In this document: positions 55,356 to 64,000 of the stretch, in pieces | Layout of the letters: each line of letters begins with the position of its first letter | Position numbering within the stretch: the stretch's first letter is position 1 | Assembly: GCF_030316845.1 (NCBI RefSeq) | Contig: NZ_JASZYS010000002.1 | Location: 434,001-498,000 of the forward strand | Reading direction: 5' to 3' | Length of the DNA stretch: 64,000 nucleotides | Source: Variovorax davisae | GTDB taxonomy: Bacteria > Pseudomonadota > Gammaproteobacteria > Burkholderiales > Burkholderiaceae_C | Made by a program: the position numbers and the translations under genes | The notes under the pieces: generated by a model | Database searches by the model: none | Told to the model about the DNA's origin: nothing | The model's input: the letters and a program-made list of their open reading frames with translations, nothing else

Positions 55356-56224
55356 CCCCCGACCTGATGGAAGCCGGCGCCGAGCGCGTGGCGCGACATG
55401 CCCACGTCGACCTGGCGCTGCAGACCGAATCCGGCGGCCGCGCGGCGGGCTACGGCCGGCATGCGACCGGCGAGGTCGACGTCACGCACGGCCGCATCCT
55501 CTACCTGGAAGATGTCAGCGTGAGCTTCGACGGCTTCAAGGCGATCAACAAGCTGTCGCTCGACATCGCGCCGGGCGAGCTGCGCTGCATCATCGGCCCG
55601 AACGGCGCCGGCAAGACCACAATGATGGACATCATCACCGGCAAGACGCGGCCCGACGAAGGCACCGTGTTCTTCGGCAGCACCATCGACCTGCTGCGCC
55701 ACAAGGAGGCCGAGATCGCCCAGCTCGGCATCGGCCGCAAGTTCCAGAAGCCGACGGTGTTCGAGCACCTGACGGTGTTCGAGAACCTCGAGCTGGCACT
55801 CAAGACCGACAAGGGCGTCAAGGCCTCGATGATGTTCAAGCTCGATTCGGCGCAGGCCGACCGGCTGGCCGAGGTGCTGCACACCATCCATCTCGAGGAC
55901 AGCGTGCTGCGGCTGGCCGGCAACCTGAGCCACGGCCAGAAGCAGTGGCTGGAGATCGGCATGCTGCTGATGCAGGACCCGAAGCTGCTGCTGCTCGACG
56001 AGCCGGTGGCGGGCATGACCGACGAGGAGACGGCCCGCACGGCCGAGCTGTTCCTGAGCCTGAAGGGCAAGCACTCGCTGATGGTGGTGGAGCACGACAT
56101 GAGCTTCATCCGCACCATCTCGGAGATCGTCACCGTGCTGTGCGACGGCGCGGTGCTGGCCCAGGGCACGCTCGACGAGGTGCAGGCGGACGAGCGAGTG
56201 ATCGAGGTCTACCTCGGCCGCTGA
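55352..56224 (+). CDS. urtD: Urea ABC transporter ATP-binding protein UrtD
   Basis: 290 residues, LivG-type ATPase: Walker A GPNGAGKTT, signature NLSHGQKQWLEIG, Walker B LLLLDEPVAGM and the switch VVEHDMSF. The first ~45 residues are a poorly conserved extension. The start ATG 55352 overlaps the urtC stop. Confidence 0.95.
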   Translation: MTPDLMEAGAERVARHAHVDLALQTESGGRAAGYGRHATGEVDVTHGRILYLEDVSVSFDGFKAINKLSLDIAPGELRCIIGPNGAGKTTMMDIITGKTRPDEGTVFFGSTIDLLRHKEAEIAQLGIGRKFQKPTVFEHLTVFENLELALKTDKGVKASMMFKLDSAQADRLAEVLHTIHLEDSVLRLAGNLSHGQKQWLEIGMLLMQDPKLLLLDEPVAGMTDEETARTAELFLSLKGKHSLMVVEHDMSFIRTISEIVTVLCDGAVLAQGTLDEVQADERVIEVYLGR

Positions 56225-56242
56225 ACAGCAAGAAGGACAACC

Positions 56243-56935
56243 ATGCTCAGCGTCAAGAACATCCACCAGTACTACGGCGGCTCGCACATCCTGCGCGACG
56301 TCAGCTTCGAAGCCCGGCTCGGCAAGGTCACGGTGCTGCTGGGCCGCAATGGCGTCGGCAAGACCACGCTGCTCAAGTCGCTGATGGGCCTGGTGCCGAT
56401 CAAGAGCGGCAGCATCGAATTCGACGGTTCGCCGATCCAGAAAAAGACGCCCTACGAGCGGGCCCGCGCCGGCATGGGCTTCGTGCCGCAGGGCCGCGAG
56501 ATCTTCGCCCGCCTGACGGTCGAGGAGAACCTGCGCATGGGCCTGGCCTACAAGTCGGGCGGCACGCCGATTCCGCCCGAGCTCTACGAGCTGTTCCCGG
56601 TGCTCAAGCAGATGCTGAACCGGCGCGGCGGCGACCTCTCGGGTGGGCAGCAGCAGCAGCTGGCGATCGCGCGCGCGCTGGCGCCCAAGCCGAAGCTGCT
56701 GATCCTCGACGAGCCCACCGAAGGCATCCAGCCGAGCATCATCAAGGACATCGGCCGCGTGATCCGCATGCTGGCCGACCGCGGCGACATGGCGATCGTG
56801 CTGTGCGAGCAGTACTACGACTTCGCGCAGGAGCTGGCGGACGACTACCTCGTGATGGAGCGCGGCGAGGTGATCGCGCGCGGCCTCGGCAAGGACATGG
56901 AAGCCCAGGGCGTGCGCCAGCTGGTGGCGATCTGA
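56243..56935 (+). CDS. urtE: Urea ABC transporter ATP-binding protein UrtE
   Basis: 230 residues, LivF-type ATPase: Walker A GRNGVGKTT, signature LSGGQQQQLAIARAL, Walker B LLILDEPTEGIQPS. It pairs with UrtD. The next gene is convergent and unrelated; no urease gene follows. Confidence 0.95.
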   Translation: MLSVKNIHQYYGGSHILRDVSFEARLGKVTVLLGRNGVGKTTLLKSLMGLVPIKSGSIEFDGSPIQKKTPYERARAGMGFVPQGREIFARLTVEENLRMGLAYKSGGTPIPPELYELFPVLKQMLNRRGGDLSGGQQQQLAIARALAPKPKLLILDEPTEGIQPSIIKDIGRVIRMLADRGDMAIVLCEQYYDFAQELADDYLVMERGEVIARGLGKDMEAQGVRQLVAI

Positions 56936-56938
56936 TCG

Positions 56939-57616
56939 TCAGCGCGTCGCGCTCGCGGCCCCCTGCGCCATCCGCTCGCGGGCCAGCGCCGCGAAGGCCT
57001 GCAGCTCGGCCGCGTTGAGGTCCGACACCGCCCAGGCCTGCATCCCGGCCTCGGTCCAGTGCACCAGGTTGTAGCCGCGCTTCACCAGCGACTGCGGCGG
57101 GCGGGCCCTGGCATCGGCCGCGGGCCAGACGAACAGGTTGATCACGTGCGGACCCGAGCGGTAGACCAGCGCGGCGACCGGATGGCCGTCGACATAGTCC
57201 AGCCGGCCGCCGGTGAGCGGCAGGCCGTCGGACGCCAGGTCGACCACCGGCGGCGAGAAGTCCAGCTTGCCGGCGAACCAGGGCTTGACCGTGTGGTGGT
57301 CGCTGGAGGCCACGTCGGCCAGGTGCGCGCCCATCAGCGAGCGCACATGGCTGTCGGTGAGCGCGTCGCCGGTGGGGTCCGCCCCCGGCGCCACCAGCAG
57401 CGCCAGCGCCAGGCCCCAGGCCGTGGCCGCGCCGGCGCCGAACAGGGCCAGGGCCTGCAGCCAGCGGGCCGGGAACGACCGGGCGCCGACCGGCGCGGGC
57501 GCCTCCTGGCCGCGCAGGTCGGCCCGGATGCGATCGGCCAGCGCCGCGGACGGTGCGTGGCGGCTGCCCTCGCGCCGGATCAGCGCGCCCAGTTCGTCGT
57601 CGTCAACGGCTTGCAT
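56939..57616 (-). CDS. Anti-sigma factor of the adjacent ECF sigma
   Basis: 225 residues from ATG 57616 (an in-frame GTG lies just before it). An N-terminal cytosolic domain (1-50) and one membrane helix (about 53-75, LQALALFGAGAATAWGLALALLV) are followed by a periplasmic domain of 145 residues with HVRSLMGAHLADV, in which conserved His and the KPWFAGKLDFSPPV motif appear. This is the RsiW/RskA-like 'anti-sigma factor' arrangement. It overlaps the sigma-factor gene by 14 bp, which is usual for a sigma/anti-sigma pair. Confidence 0.85.
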   Translation of the reverse strand: MQAVDDDELGALIRREGSRHAPSAALADRIRADLRGQEAPAPVGARSFPARWLQALALFGAGAATAWGLALALLVAPGADPTGDALTDSHVRSLMGAHLADVASSDHHTVKPWFAGKLDFSPPVVDLASDGLPLTGGRLDYVDGHPVAALVYRSGPHVINLFVWPAADARARPPQSLVKRGYNLVHWTEAGMQAWAVSDLNAAELQAFAALARERMAQGAASATR

Positions 57617-58172
57617 CACGCCTTCCTTGCTTCGGTGGGTGCGGGACTTCCGCCTGCAGCGCGGTGCGCAGCAGGGCCCGGGCCCGCGACAGCCGCGACA
57701 TCACGGTGCCGATCGGAATGCCGGCGACGCGCGCGATGTCCTCGTACGACAGCTCCTCCAGTTCGCGCAGCACGATGACCTCGCGAAACGGCGGCGCCAG
57801 GGCCTCGATGGCGGCATCGACGCGCTGGCCGCGGGCCTGCCGTTCCCAGGCCAGCGCGGGGTCGCCGAACACCGTGGCGACGTCGCCGCTGTCGCGCAGC
57901 TCGTCGAACTCGACCTGGTCGGCCAGGTGGCGGTGCTGGCGCATCCAGTCGTAGCAGGCGTTGCGCACGATGCCCAGCAGCCAGGGGCGGGCGGCATCGC
58001 CGCGCAGGTCGTCGTAGAAGCGGAAGGCGCGCAGGTAGGCCTCCTGCACGGCATCCTCGGCCTGCCGGTCGTCGCGCAGCAGCCAGCGCGCGAGGTTGTA
58101 CGCGGCAGGCAGGTGCGGCAGGGCCGCGGCTTCGAATCGACGGGTGCGGTCGTTCAACGGGTTCCTTCCCAT
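57603..58172 (-). CDS. ECF RNA polymerase sigma factor
   Basis: 189 residues. Region 2 (PAAYNLARWLLRDDRQAEDAVQEAYLRAFRFYDDL in pieces, WLLGIVRNACYDWMRQHR) and region 4 (ALAPPFREVIVLRELEELSYEDIARVAGIPIGTVMSRLSRAR) mark an ECF sigma-70 factor. The ATG at 58172 (MGRNPLNDRT) is the best start. It is divergent from the propeller-cupredoxin gene and overlaps its own anti-sigma gene, so the unit is probably autoregulated. Confidence 0.93.
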   Translation of the reverse strand: MGRNPLNDRTRRFEAAALPHLPAAYNLARWLLRDDRQAEDAVQEAYLRAFRFYDDLRGDAARPWLLGIVRNACYDWMRQHRHLADQVEFDELRDSGDVATVFGDPALAWERQARGQRVDAAIEALAPPFREVIVLRELEELSYEDIARVAGIPIGTVMSRLSRARALLRTALQAEVPHPPKQGRRDASR

Positions 58173-58196
58173 GCCTGACGGACCGGGGCCGCGACT

Positions 58197-58219
58197 TATT
58201 CCCGCGCAGTCCGGGAATA
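58197..58219. promoter_or_regulatory. Inverted repeat between sigma operon and propeller gene
   Basis: TATTCCC-9 bases-GGGAATA is a perfect 7-bp inverted repeat in the 114-bp divergent region. It may be the ECF promoter element or an operator that links the sigma operon to the propeller-cupredoxin gene. Confidence 0.5.
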
Positions 58220-58286
58220 GCCGGGACGCCGGCCGCGTCATGCCCCTTGCGATTCTGAACCTTTCCCCGTTTTCAAGGAGCCCCCC

Positions 58287-59495
58287 ATGAAGCGTCATCC
58301 GATTCTTGCCACGGCGCTGGCCGCCCTGGTGCTGGCCCACCCCGCCTTCGCCGCCGGTCCCAAGGCCTATGTCGGCAACTTCAAGGACAACACGGTCAGC
58401 GTCATCGACACCGGTGCGCAGCGCGTGATCGCGACCGTGCCGGTGGCCGCGGGGCCCGACGGCATCGCGGTCGGCCGCAACGACCGCCAGGTGTTCGTGA
58501 GCGGCGCCAGCGCCTCCAGCCTCAGCGTGATCGACACCGCCAGCGACCGCATCGTCGACACCGTGGAAGTGGGCAAGGGGCCGCAGGGCCTGGCCTTGAC
58601 ACCGGACGGCCGCTGGCTGCTGGTGGCTGTCAACGGCGAGGACCGGGTCGCCTTCGTCGACGCCGCCACCCATGCGGTCGCGGCGACCGTGCCGGTCGCC
58701 AAGCCGCACACGCTCACCGTGTCGCCGGACGGCAGGAAGGCCTATGTGTCCTCGCAGGCGCCCGGCAGCTTCGCGCTGGTGGTGATCGACCTGGCGGCAC
58801 GCACGGTCGCCGCGAGCGTGCCGCTCGAGAAGACGCCGCGCGACCTCGAACTCAACCCCGACGGCAAGACGCTCTACGTGACGATGGCCGGCCTGAGTGC
58901 GGTGCAGGTGTTCGACACCGCCACGAACAAGCCGCTGACGCAGATCCCGACCGGCGTCTCGCCGCACGTGGCGCACCTGTTCGCCGGCGCGCGCGCCGGC
59001 GTGGTGGTGGTGCAGGGGCCGGGCGAGCTGATGTTGTTCGACCCGGCGACCCAGGCGCCGGCCGGCAGCATCGCGGTCGGCAAGCAGCCGCACTGGGTCG
59101 ACATGCTGCCGGGCGGCCAGAAGATGCTGGTCACCAACGAAGGATCGAACGACGTCAGCCTGGTCGACCTCGCGGGCGGCCCGGTGGTGACGATCCCGGT
59201 GGGCAACGCGCCGCGCAAGGTGGCGGTGCAGCACCGCGCCGCGGGCGGCAGCGCCAAGGTCTCGATCGACAACTTCGCCTTCGGGCCGGCGCAACTCGCC
59301 ATCCATGCCGGCGACAGCGTGACCTGGACCAACGACGACGGCGCGCCGCACGGGCTGGCCTTCAACGACGGTGCGCCCGGGTCGGCCGAACTGCTGCCGG
59401 GCCAGAGCTTCAGCCGCGTCTTCGGCCAGGCCGGCATGTTCGACTACGTCTGCTCGGTCCACCCGTACATGATGGCGCGGGTGACAGTGCAATAG
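58287..59495 (+). CDS. YncE-type beta-propeller fused to a cupredoxin domain
   Basis: 402 residues. A Sec signal peptide (HPAFA-AGP) is followed by a seven-bladed YncE propeller (about 25-315; repeated NTVSVIDT, DGRWLLVA, SNDVSLVD) and a C-terminal plastocyanin-like domain (about 324-402). Type-1 copper ligands are visible: His355 (APHGL), Cys389, His392 and Met395 or Met396 (DYVCSVHPYMM). This domain order suggests periplasmic copper or electron handling. AAGGAGC lies before the ATG. Confidence 0.9.
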   Translation: MKRHPILATALAALVLAHPAFAAGPKAYVGNFKDNTVSVIDTGAQRVIATVPVAAGPDGIAVGRNDRQVFVSGASASSLSVIDTASDRIVDTVEVGKGPQGLALTPDGRWLLVAVNGEDRVAFVDAATHAVAATVPVAKPHTLTVSPDGRKAYVSSQAPGSFALVVIDLAARTVAASVPLEKTPRDLELNPDGKTLYVTMAGLSAVQVFDTATNKPLTQIPTGVSPHVAHLFAGARAGVVVVQGPGELMLFDPATQAPAGSIAVGKQPHWVDMLPGGQKMLVTNEGSNDVSLVDLAGGPVVTIPVGNAPRKVAVQHRAAGGSAKVSIDNFAFGPAQLAIHAGDSVTWTNDDGAPHGLAFNDGAPGSAELLPGQSFSRVFGQAGMFDYVCSVHPYMMARVTVQ

Positions 59496-59496
59496 C

Positions 59497-60231
59497 TCAG
59501 TGCTGAAGGATCTTCGACAGGAACTGCTGCGCGCGGTCCGAGCGCGCGGCCGGGTTGCCGAAGAACTCTTCCTTGGCGCAGTCTTCCACGATGCTGCCGC
59601 GGTCCATGAAGATCACGCGGTGGGCGACCTTGCGCGCGAAGCCCATCTCGTGCGTGACGCACATCATGGTCATGCCCTCGCGCGCGAGCTGCACCATGAC
59701 GTCGAGCACTTCGTTGACCATCTCGGGGTCGAGCGCCGAGGTGGGCTCGTCGAACAGCATCGCGATCGGGTCCATCGCCAGCGCGCGCGCGATCGCCACC
59801 CGCTGCTGCTGCCCGCCGGAGAGCTGCGACGGGTACTTGTGCGAATGGGCCTTCATGCCGACCCGTTCGAGCAGCGCCATCGAGCGGGTCCGGGCTTCAC
59901 TGGCCGAGCGCTTGAGCACCTTGACCTGCGCGATCGACAGGTTCTGCTCGATCGACAGGTGGGGGAACAGCTCGAAGTGCTGGAACACCATGCCGACGCG
60001 CGAGCGCAGCCGGTTGAGGTTGATCTTGGGGTCGCCGACCGACACGCCGTCGACCGTGATCGTGCCCTGCTGGAAGGGCTCCAGCGCGTTCACGCACTTG
60101 ATCAGTGTCGACTTGCCGGAGCCCGAGGGGCCGCAGACCACCACCACCTCGCCCTTCTGGATGCGCGTCGTGCAATCGGTCAGCACCTGGAAGGCGCCGT
60201 ACCACTTGCTCACCTGGTTGATTTCGATCAT
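59497..60231 (-). CDS. Amino-acid ABC transporter ATP-binding protein (GlnQ/GltL type)
   Basis: 244 residues. Walker [10 protein letters not shown], signature [15 protein letters not shown], Walker [13 protein letters not shown] and the switch VTHEMGF. It has the compact polar-amino-acid ATPase form with no TOBE domain. The start ATG 60231 overlaps the M20-gene stop (ATGA). No permease or binding-protein gene is present in the window; they would lie elsewhere or past the right edge. Confidence 0.92.
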   Translation of the reverse strand: MIEINQVSKWYGAFQVLTDCTTRIQKGEVVVVCGPSGSGKSTLIKCVNALEPFQQGTITVDGVSVGDPKINLNRLRSRVGMVFQHFELFPHLSIEQNLSIAQVKVLKRSASEARTRSMALLERVGMKAHSHKYPSQLSGGQQQRVAIARALAMDPIAMLFDEPTSALDPEMVNEVLDVMVQLAREGMTMMCVTHEMGFARKVAHRVIFMDRGSIVEDCAKEEFFGNPAARSDRAQQFLSKILQH

Positions 60232-61490
60232 CGGGTTTCCTCTGGAGGGGTCAGGAGTTGCAGGAGCGTGTGGGCGACCACGACCGTGGCGCGGCGCAGT
60301 TCGTCGAGCGGCACGCGTTCGTCGGCGCGGTGGCCGTTGGCCTCGAGCAGCGACTCGGGCCCGGCCCCGTACATGACGGTCGGGATGCCGGCTTCGCTGT
60401 AGAGGCGGGCATCGGTGTAGAGCGGCACGCCGATCGGCGTCACCGGCTTGCCCATCACGGCGCTCGCCTCGCGGCACATCAGCTCGGCGAAGGCCTGGGC
60501 CCCCGGTGCGGGCGCGAACGGACGCGCGAGCAGGATCTGCCGGATCTCGACCGCGATGCCCGGCAGCGCACGGCAGGCGTCCTCGATCACCTGGCGCAGC
60601 TCGGCTTCGACCGCCTCGGGCACTTCCTCGGGCACGATGCGGCGGTCGATCCGCAGCGTCAGCGTGTCGGCGACGACGTTGGTGTTGATGCCGCCCTCGA
60701 TCAGGCCGACGACCAGCGTCGGATGCGTGATGCCGGGGGTCTGCGAGGGCCGCTCGGCCAGCCGGTCGCGGTGGCGGTACAGCGCGGGCAGCAGGGTCGC
60801 CGCCGCCTCGATCGCGTCAGCGCCGGTGTCGGGCCTTGCCGCGTGCGCCGACTTGCCGCGCAAGATGACTTCCAGGTGCAGGCAGCCGTTGTGGGCCACC
60901 ACCACGTGGTGGGAGAAGGCGGCCGAGATCACGTAGTCGGGCCGGCTCAGGCCCTGCGACAGGATCCATCCGGGGCCGGTCATGCCGCCGGTTTCCTCGT
61001 CGTAGGTCAGGTGCAGCTCGACCGTGCCGGCGAGCCCGGTGCCCGATGCGCCCAGCGCCTTGAGCGCACGCAGGGCAAAGGCGTAGGTCGTGAAGTCCGA
61101 TTTCGAGACCGCCGCGCCGCGGCCGTACAGCCAGCCGTCGCGCACCTCGCCGCCGTAGGGCGAGCCGGTCCAGCCCGCACCGGGCGGCACCACGTCGCCA
61201 TGGGCGTTGAGCGCCACCACCGGTCCGTCGCCGAAGCGCTGGCGCACGATCAGGTTGGTCACGCTGCGCATGCCGTGCTGCTGCGCGAATCCGGCCGGCA
61301 CCGGGTGGCGCTCGACCTCCAAATCCATGGCCTCGAGCAGCCGCGCCGTGAGTTCGGCGTGCGGCGCGCAGTCGCCGGGCGGGTTGTCGGAGGGGCATTG
61401 CACCAGCCGCGCCAGCGTCTCGACCTGCTGGTCGAAATGGGTGTCGATGAATTGGCGCAGCCCGTCGCGCGCGGATGAACGGTCGGTCAT
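60228..61490 (-). CDS. ArgE/DapE-family M20 deacylase
   Basis: 420 residues, M20 zinc metallopeptidase. The metal ligands are in [11 protein letters not shown] and TYDEETGGM, with [15 protein letters not shown] as the dimerisation part. Members deacylate N-acyl amino acids or carbamoyl and peptide analogues. The start at ATG 61490 overlaps the stop of the flavin oxidase gene (ATGA), and it is coupled to the ATPase at its other end. Confidence 0.9.
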   Translation of the reverse strand: MTDRSSARDGLRQFIDTHFDQQVETLARLVQCPSDNPPGDCAPHAELTARLLEAMDLEVERHPVPAGFAQQHGMRSVTNLIVRQRFGDGPVVALNAHGDVVPPGAGWTGSPYGGEVRDGWLYGRGAAVSKSDFTTYAFALRALKALGASGTGLAGTVELHLTYDEETGGMTGPGWILSQGLSRPDYVISAAFSHHVVVAHNGCLHLEVILRGKSAHAARPDTGADAIEAAATLLPALYRHRDRLAERPSQTPGITHPTLVVGLIEGGINTNVVADTLTLRIDRRIVPEEVPEAVEAELRQVIEDACRALPGIAVEIRQILLARPFAPAPGAQAFAELMCREASAVMGKPVTPIGVPLYTDARLYSEAGIPTVMYGAGPESLLEANGHRADERVPLDELRRATVVVAHTLLQLLTPPEETR

Positions 61491-64000
61491 GGGGATCTAA
61501 GGAAGCGGTCGATGCGGAAAGGGGTGATGTCGATGTCGGTGCGTCCGTGCACGATCAGGTCGGCGACCAGGCGGGCGGTGACCGGCGCCAGCGTGTAGCC
61601 GTTCGATGTCACGGCGTTGTAGAAGCCGGGCAGTCCGGGCACGTCGCCGATGATCGGCGCGCCGTCGATGTTGACGTTCATGCCGGCCCAGCAGCGCACC
61701 ATGTGCAGGCCGCTGACGGCCGGCAGCACCTGCCGGGCCACCCACAGGCCGCCCTCGATGCTGGCGCGCTCGGCGCGGTTCAGCCGCATGCCTTCGTGGA
61801 AGGCGGCGGTCCAGCCGCCGCCGATGATCAGGCCGCCGGTGGCCGCCTGCTTGAGGCTCAGGTGCCGGTCGGCGTGGGCGATCAGGTGGTTGACCAGCGG
61901 CGGGGCCGGCTCGGTCACGATCATCTGCAGCGGCGCGCCCTTGACCGGGATCTTGACGCCGAGCATGTCGCCGACCGTGCTCGACCAGGCGCCGCTGGCG
62001 TTGACCACGCGGCCCGCGTGGATCGTGCCGCGCGAGGTGCGGACCACGAAGCCGGCGCCATCGCCGGGCAGGCGTTCGATTTCGCGCACGTCGCAGCCGC
62101 GCAGGAAGCGCGCGCCTTGCTGTTGGGCGCGCGTCGCGACCGCGTAGGTCGCGCGCAGCGGATTGATCTTGCCCTCCATGGGGCACAGCTCGGCGCCCAG
62201 CAGCTTGTCGGACAGGGCGGGCGAAAGCCGGCGCAGTTCGGTGCCATCGATCACCTGCGCGTCGATCCCGTGGCTGCGTTCGAGCGCCGCCTTGGCCTCG
62301 ATGAAGCGCATGCCGGCCTCGCTGTCGGCCACCATCAGGCCGCCGGTGATCTTGATCTCGAGGTCTTCGCCGCAGTCGGCCTCGATCGCCTGCCACAGCC
62401 GCACCGACATCGGCCCGAGCGGCAGCGTGGCCGCGGCCGGCCCGCCGCCTTCCTGCGCCTTGGCACCGAAGTCGAAGGACAGCAGCTGCACGTGCAGGCT
62501 GCCCGCGTTGGCGCCCGAGGCCTGCAGGTTGACGTCGTCGCGGTCGACCACCGTGACGTCCTGGCCGGCCTTCGACAGGTAGTGGCCGAGGCAGGAACCG
62601 AGCACGCCGGCGCCGATCACCAGCACGTCGGTGCGCAGCGTCTCGAAAGGCGCATGTTCCACCGGGCGCGCGAGGTTCGGCGTGATCGCGGGCTTGTGGC
62701 CGCCCCATTCGGGCTTCTCGAAGCCGAGCGCGCCGGCCGCCACCGGTTTCGCAGGCGGCCGGGGTGCGAAGTACTGTTCGACCTCGGGCGGCCGTCCGGT
62801 CATCTCGCTGACCAGCCTTGCCGCCGTGACCGCGCAATAGCGGCCCTGGCAGCGGCCCATGCCGAGCCGGGTGTTGCGCTTCAGCGCGGCCAGCGTGTCG
62901 CGGCCGGCGCGGATCTGTTCGCGCACCGAGCCGAAGCTGATCTCCTCGCAGCGGCACAGCAGCGTGTCGTCGCTGACCGCAGCCAGCGCGACGGGCGGTG
63001 CCTGGTACAGCGACCACAGCGCCTGCTGGAAGCATTCGGCCTGGCGCAACTGGCCCTGCGCCTTGAACGGGTCGGAGGCCAGCAGGCCGAGGTTGCGGGC
63101 CGCCGCCACGCCGGCCAGCGTGCCGCGCGCCAGGGCCACGCGCGAGCCGCCCATGTCGGCACCGTCGCCGACCACGAAGACACCCGGCAGGCTGGTCGCC
63201 CCGTCGGGGCCGGTGACCGTCGCGAGGTGGCCGAGATGCCGCTCGGCCACGCGGTGCGCGCAGCCCAGCATGCGCGCCAGTTCGGTCGAAGGGATGAAGC
63301 CGTAGCCCAGGCACAGCGTGTCGGCCTCGAAGCGCAGTGCGGGGGAGGGTGAGGCATGGCCTTGCGGATCGAGCCTGGCGGCCTGCACGAATTGCAGTTC
63401 GCCCGCGCCTTCGGCGGCGACCACCGCATGGCCCCACAGCAGCGGGACTTTGTGGGCGCGCAGCGTGCGCATGTAGCCCCAGCCCTGGCGCAGCAGGTCG
63501 GGCGCGGTGCGGGCGGCCGTGAGCAGCTGGCGCCAGTCGCGCGCGCTCGGGCGGCTGGCCGATTCGAGCACGGCCACGACGTCGGCGCCGCCGGCCAGCA
63601 GTTCCGCCGCGAGCTGCAGGTTCAGCGGCCCGTTGCCGGCGATCACCACGCGGCGGCCGGGTGCGACGCGGTAGGCCCGTGCCAGCGTCTGGGCGGCGCC
63701 GGTGGTCATCACCCCCGGCAGGGTCCAGCCCGGGAACGGCACCGGCCGCTCGTAGGCCCCCGGCGCGATCACCAGTTGCCGGCAACGGATGTTCACGGCG
63801 CGCCCGTCGATCAGCGCACTGACCTCGCGCTGGGAAAACGCGGCCCAGACCTGAGCGCCCTGCTGGACCGTGACGCCTGCGGCGAGCACCTCGCGTTCGA
63901 GCGTAAGGCCGTCGGCGAACTGCCGGTCGGTGGGCGTCGCCGCCTGGTGCGACGGGGCCAGCGGCTTGTAGAACTGGCCGCCCGATTGCAGCCGTTCGTC
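61487..64000 (-). CDS. Fused HcnB/HcnC-like FAD oxidoreductase (5' end outside window)
   Basis: The frame covers the last ~837 residues of a protein that enters from the right edge. N-terminal half: FAD/NAD binding (VVIAGNGPLNLQLAAELL, GVFVVGDGADMGG) and a BFD-like 2Fe-2S region (LLCRCEEISFG...GRCQGRYC). C-terminal half: a DAO-type flavin domain (VLVIGAGVLGSCLGHYL, NASGAWSSTVGD). In hydrogen cyanide synthase and opine/proline oxidases these are separate chains. The frame continues through 64000 with QSGGQFYKPL. It is the first of three genes linked by ATGA overlaps to M20 and the ATPase. Confidence 0.88.
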   Translation of the reverse strand, partial: DERLQSGGQFYKPLAPSHQAATPTDRQFADGLTLEREVLAAGVTVQQGAQVWAAFSQREVSALIDGRAVNIRCRQLVIAPGAYERPVPFPGWTLPGVMTTGAAQTLARAYRVAPGRRVVIAGNGPLNLQLAAELLAGGADVVAVLESASRPSARDWRQLLTAARTAPDLLRQGWGYMRTLRAHKVPLLWGHAVVAAEGAGELQFVQAARLDPQGHASPSPALRFEADTLCLGYGFIPSTELARMLGCAHRVAERHLGHLATVTGPDGATSLPGVFVVGDGADMGGSRVALARGTLAGVAAARNLGLLASDPFKAQGQLRQAECFQQALWSLYQAPPVALAAVSDDTLLCRCEEISFGSVREQIRAGRDTLAALKRNTRLGMGRCQGRYCAVTAARLVSEMTGRPPEVEQYFAPRPPAKPVAAGALGFEKPEWGGHKPAITPNLARPVEHAPFETLRTDVLVIGAGVLGSCLGHYLSKAGQDVTVVDRDDVNLQASGANAGSLHVQLLSFDFGAKAQEGGGPAAATLPLGPMSVRLWQAIEADCGEDLEIKITGGLMVADSEAGMRFIEAKAALERSHGIDAQVIDGTELRRLSPALSDKLLGAELCPMEGKINPLRATYAVATRAQQQGARFLRGCDVREIERLPGDGAGFVVRTSRGTIHAGRVVNASGAWSSTVGDMLGVKIPVKGAPLQMIVTEPAPPLVNHLIAHADRHLSLKQAATGGLIIGGGWTAAFHEGMRLNRAERASIEGGLWVARQVLPAVSGLHMVRCWAGMNVNIDGAPIIGDVPGLPGFYNAVTSNGYTLAPVTARLVADLIVHGRTDIDITPFRIDRFLRSP

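Overview
The window is a GC-rich chromosomal segment, very probably from a Burkholderiales bacterium of the family Comamonadaceae and Variovorax-like. This is inferred from codon use, from gene families such as fused indolepyruvate:ferredoxin oxidoreductase, urtABCDE and the fkpB-ispH pair, and from intergenic hairpin repeats typical of that family. No rRNA, CRISPR array, recognisable insertion sequence or replication origin was seen. One tRNA gene is present.

Layout. 1-6.7 kb: end of an outer-membrane protein, a YncE-type propeller lipoprotein, a YdeP-type molybdopterin oxidoreductase overlapping fdhD, an FHA protein, a GAF protein and a second fdhD. 6.8-14.2 kb: a catabolic/transport operon with an XRE-cupin regulator, a class II aldolase-like protein, a PotABCD-like ABC transporter and an Fe-S flavin oxidoreductase; its two permease modules are joined by an apparent frameshift. 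14.3-25.6 kb: FtsX-like permease, two small unknowns, a BamA paralogue, a 2-oxoglutarate oxygenase divergent from a truncated haemoglobin, an Smr protein, a NarL-type two-component pair and RadC. 25.7-30.1 kb: fkpB, ispH, a serine/threonine dehydratase, a VOC protein, serS and tRNA-Ser(CGA). 30.1-38.2 kb: proline iminopeptidase bracketed by inverted copies of a ~100-bp repeat, a membrane protein, a Tat-exported amidohydrolase, a thioredoxin-fold redoxin, and an Lrp regulator divergent from a 1,196-residue indolepyruvate oxidoreductase. 38.4-49.2 kb: hybrid-type sensor kinase and convergent LuxR regulator, trpS with an extra C-terminal domain, M50 protease, YciO, EamA, PHP, CorA/ZntB, PPK2, a PHB-depolymerase-like esterase and a lipase. 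49.1-51 kb: a small accessory island with a toxin-antitoxin pair between 46-bp direct repeats, a decayed antitoxin gene and a phospholipase-D-like gene. 51.1-56.9 kb: complete urtABCDE urea transporter operon. 57-64 kb: ECF sigma/anti-sigma pair divergent from a propeller-cupredoxin fusion, then an amino-acid ABC ATPase, an M20 deacylase and a fused HcnB/HcnC-like flavin oxidase running off the right edge.

The points most worth checking are the frameshift-fused PotB/PotC, the repeat-bracketed toxin-antitoxin island at the 3' end of the lipase gene, the ~100-bp inverted repeats around pip, the two unlike FdhD paralogues, the BamA paralogue outside its usual operon, and the cupredoxin-propeller gene facing an ECF sigma operon. 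All calls were made by reading the sequence; no database search was run.
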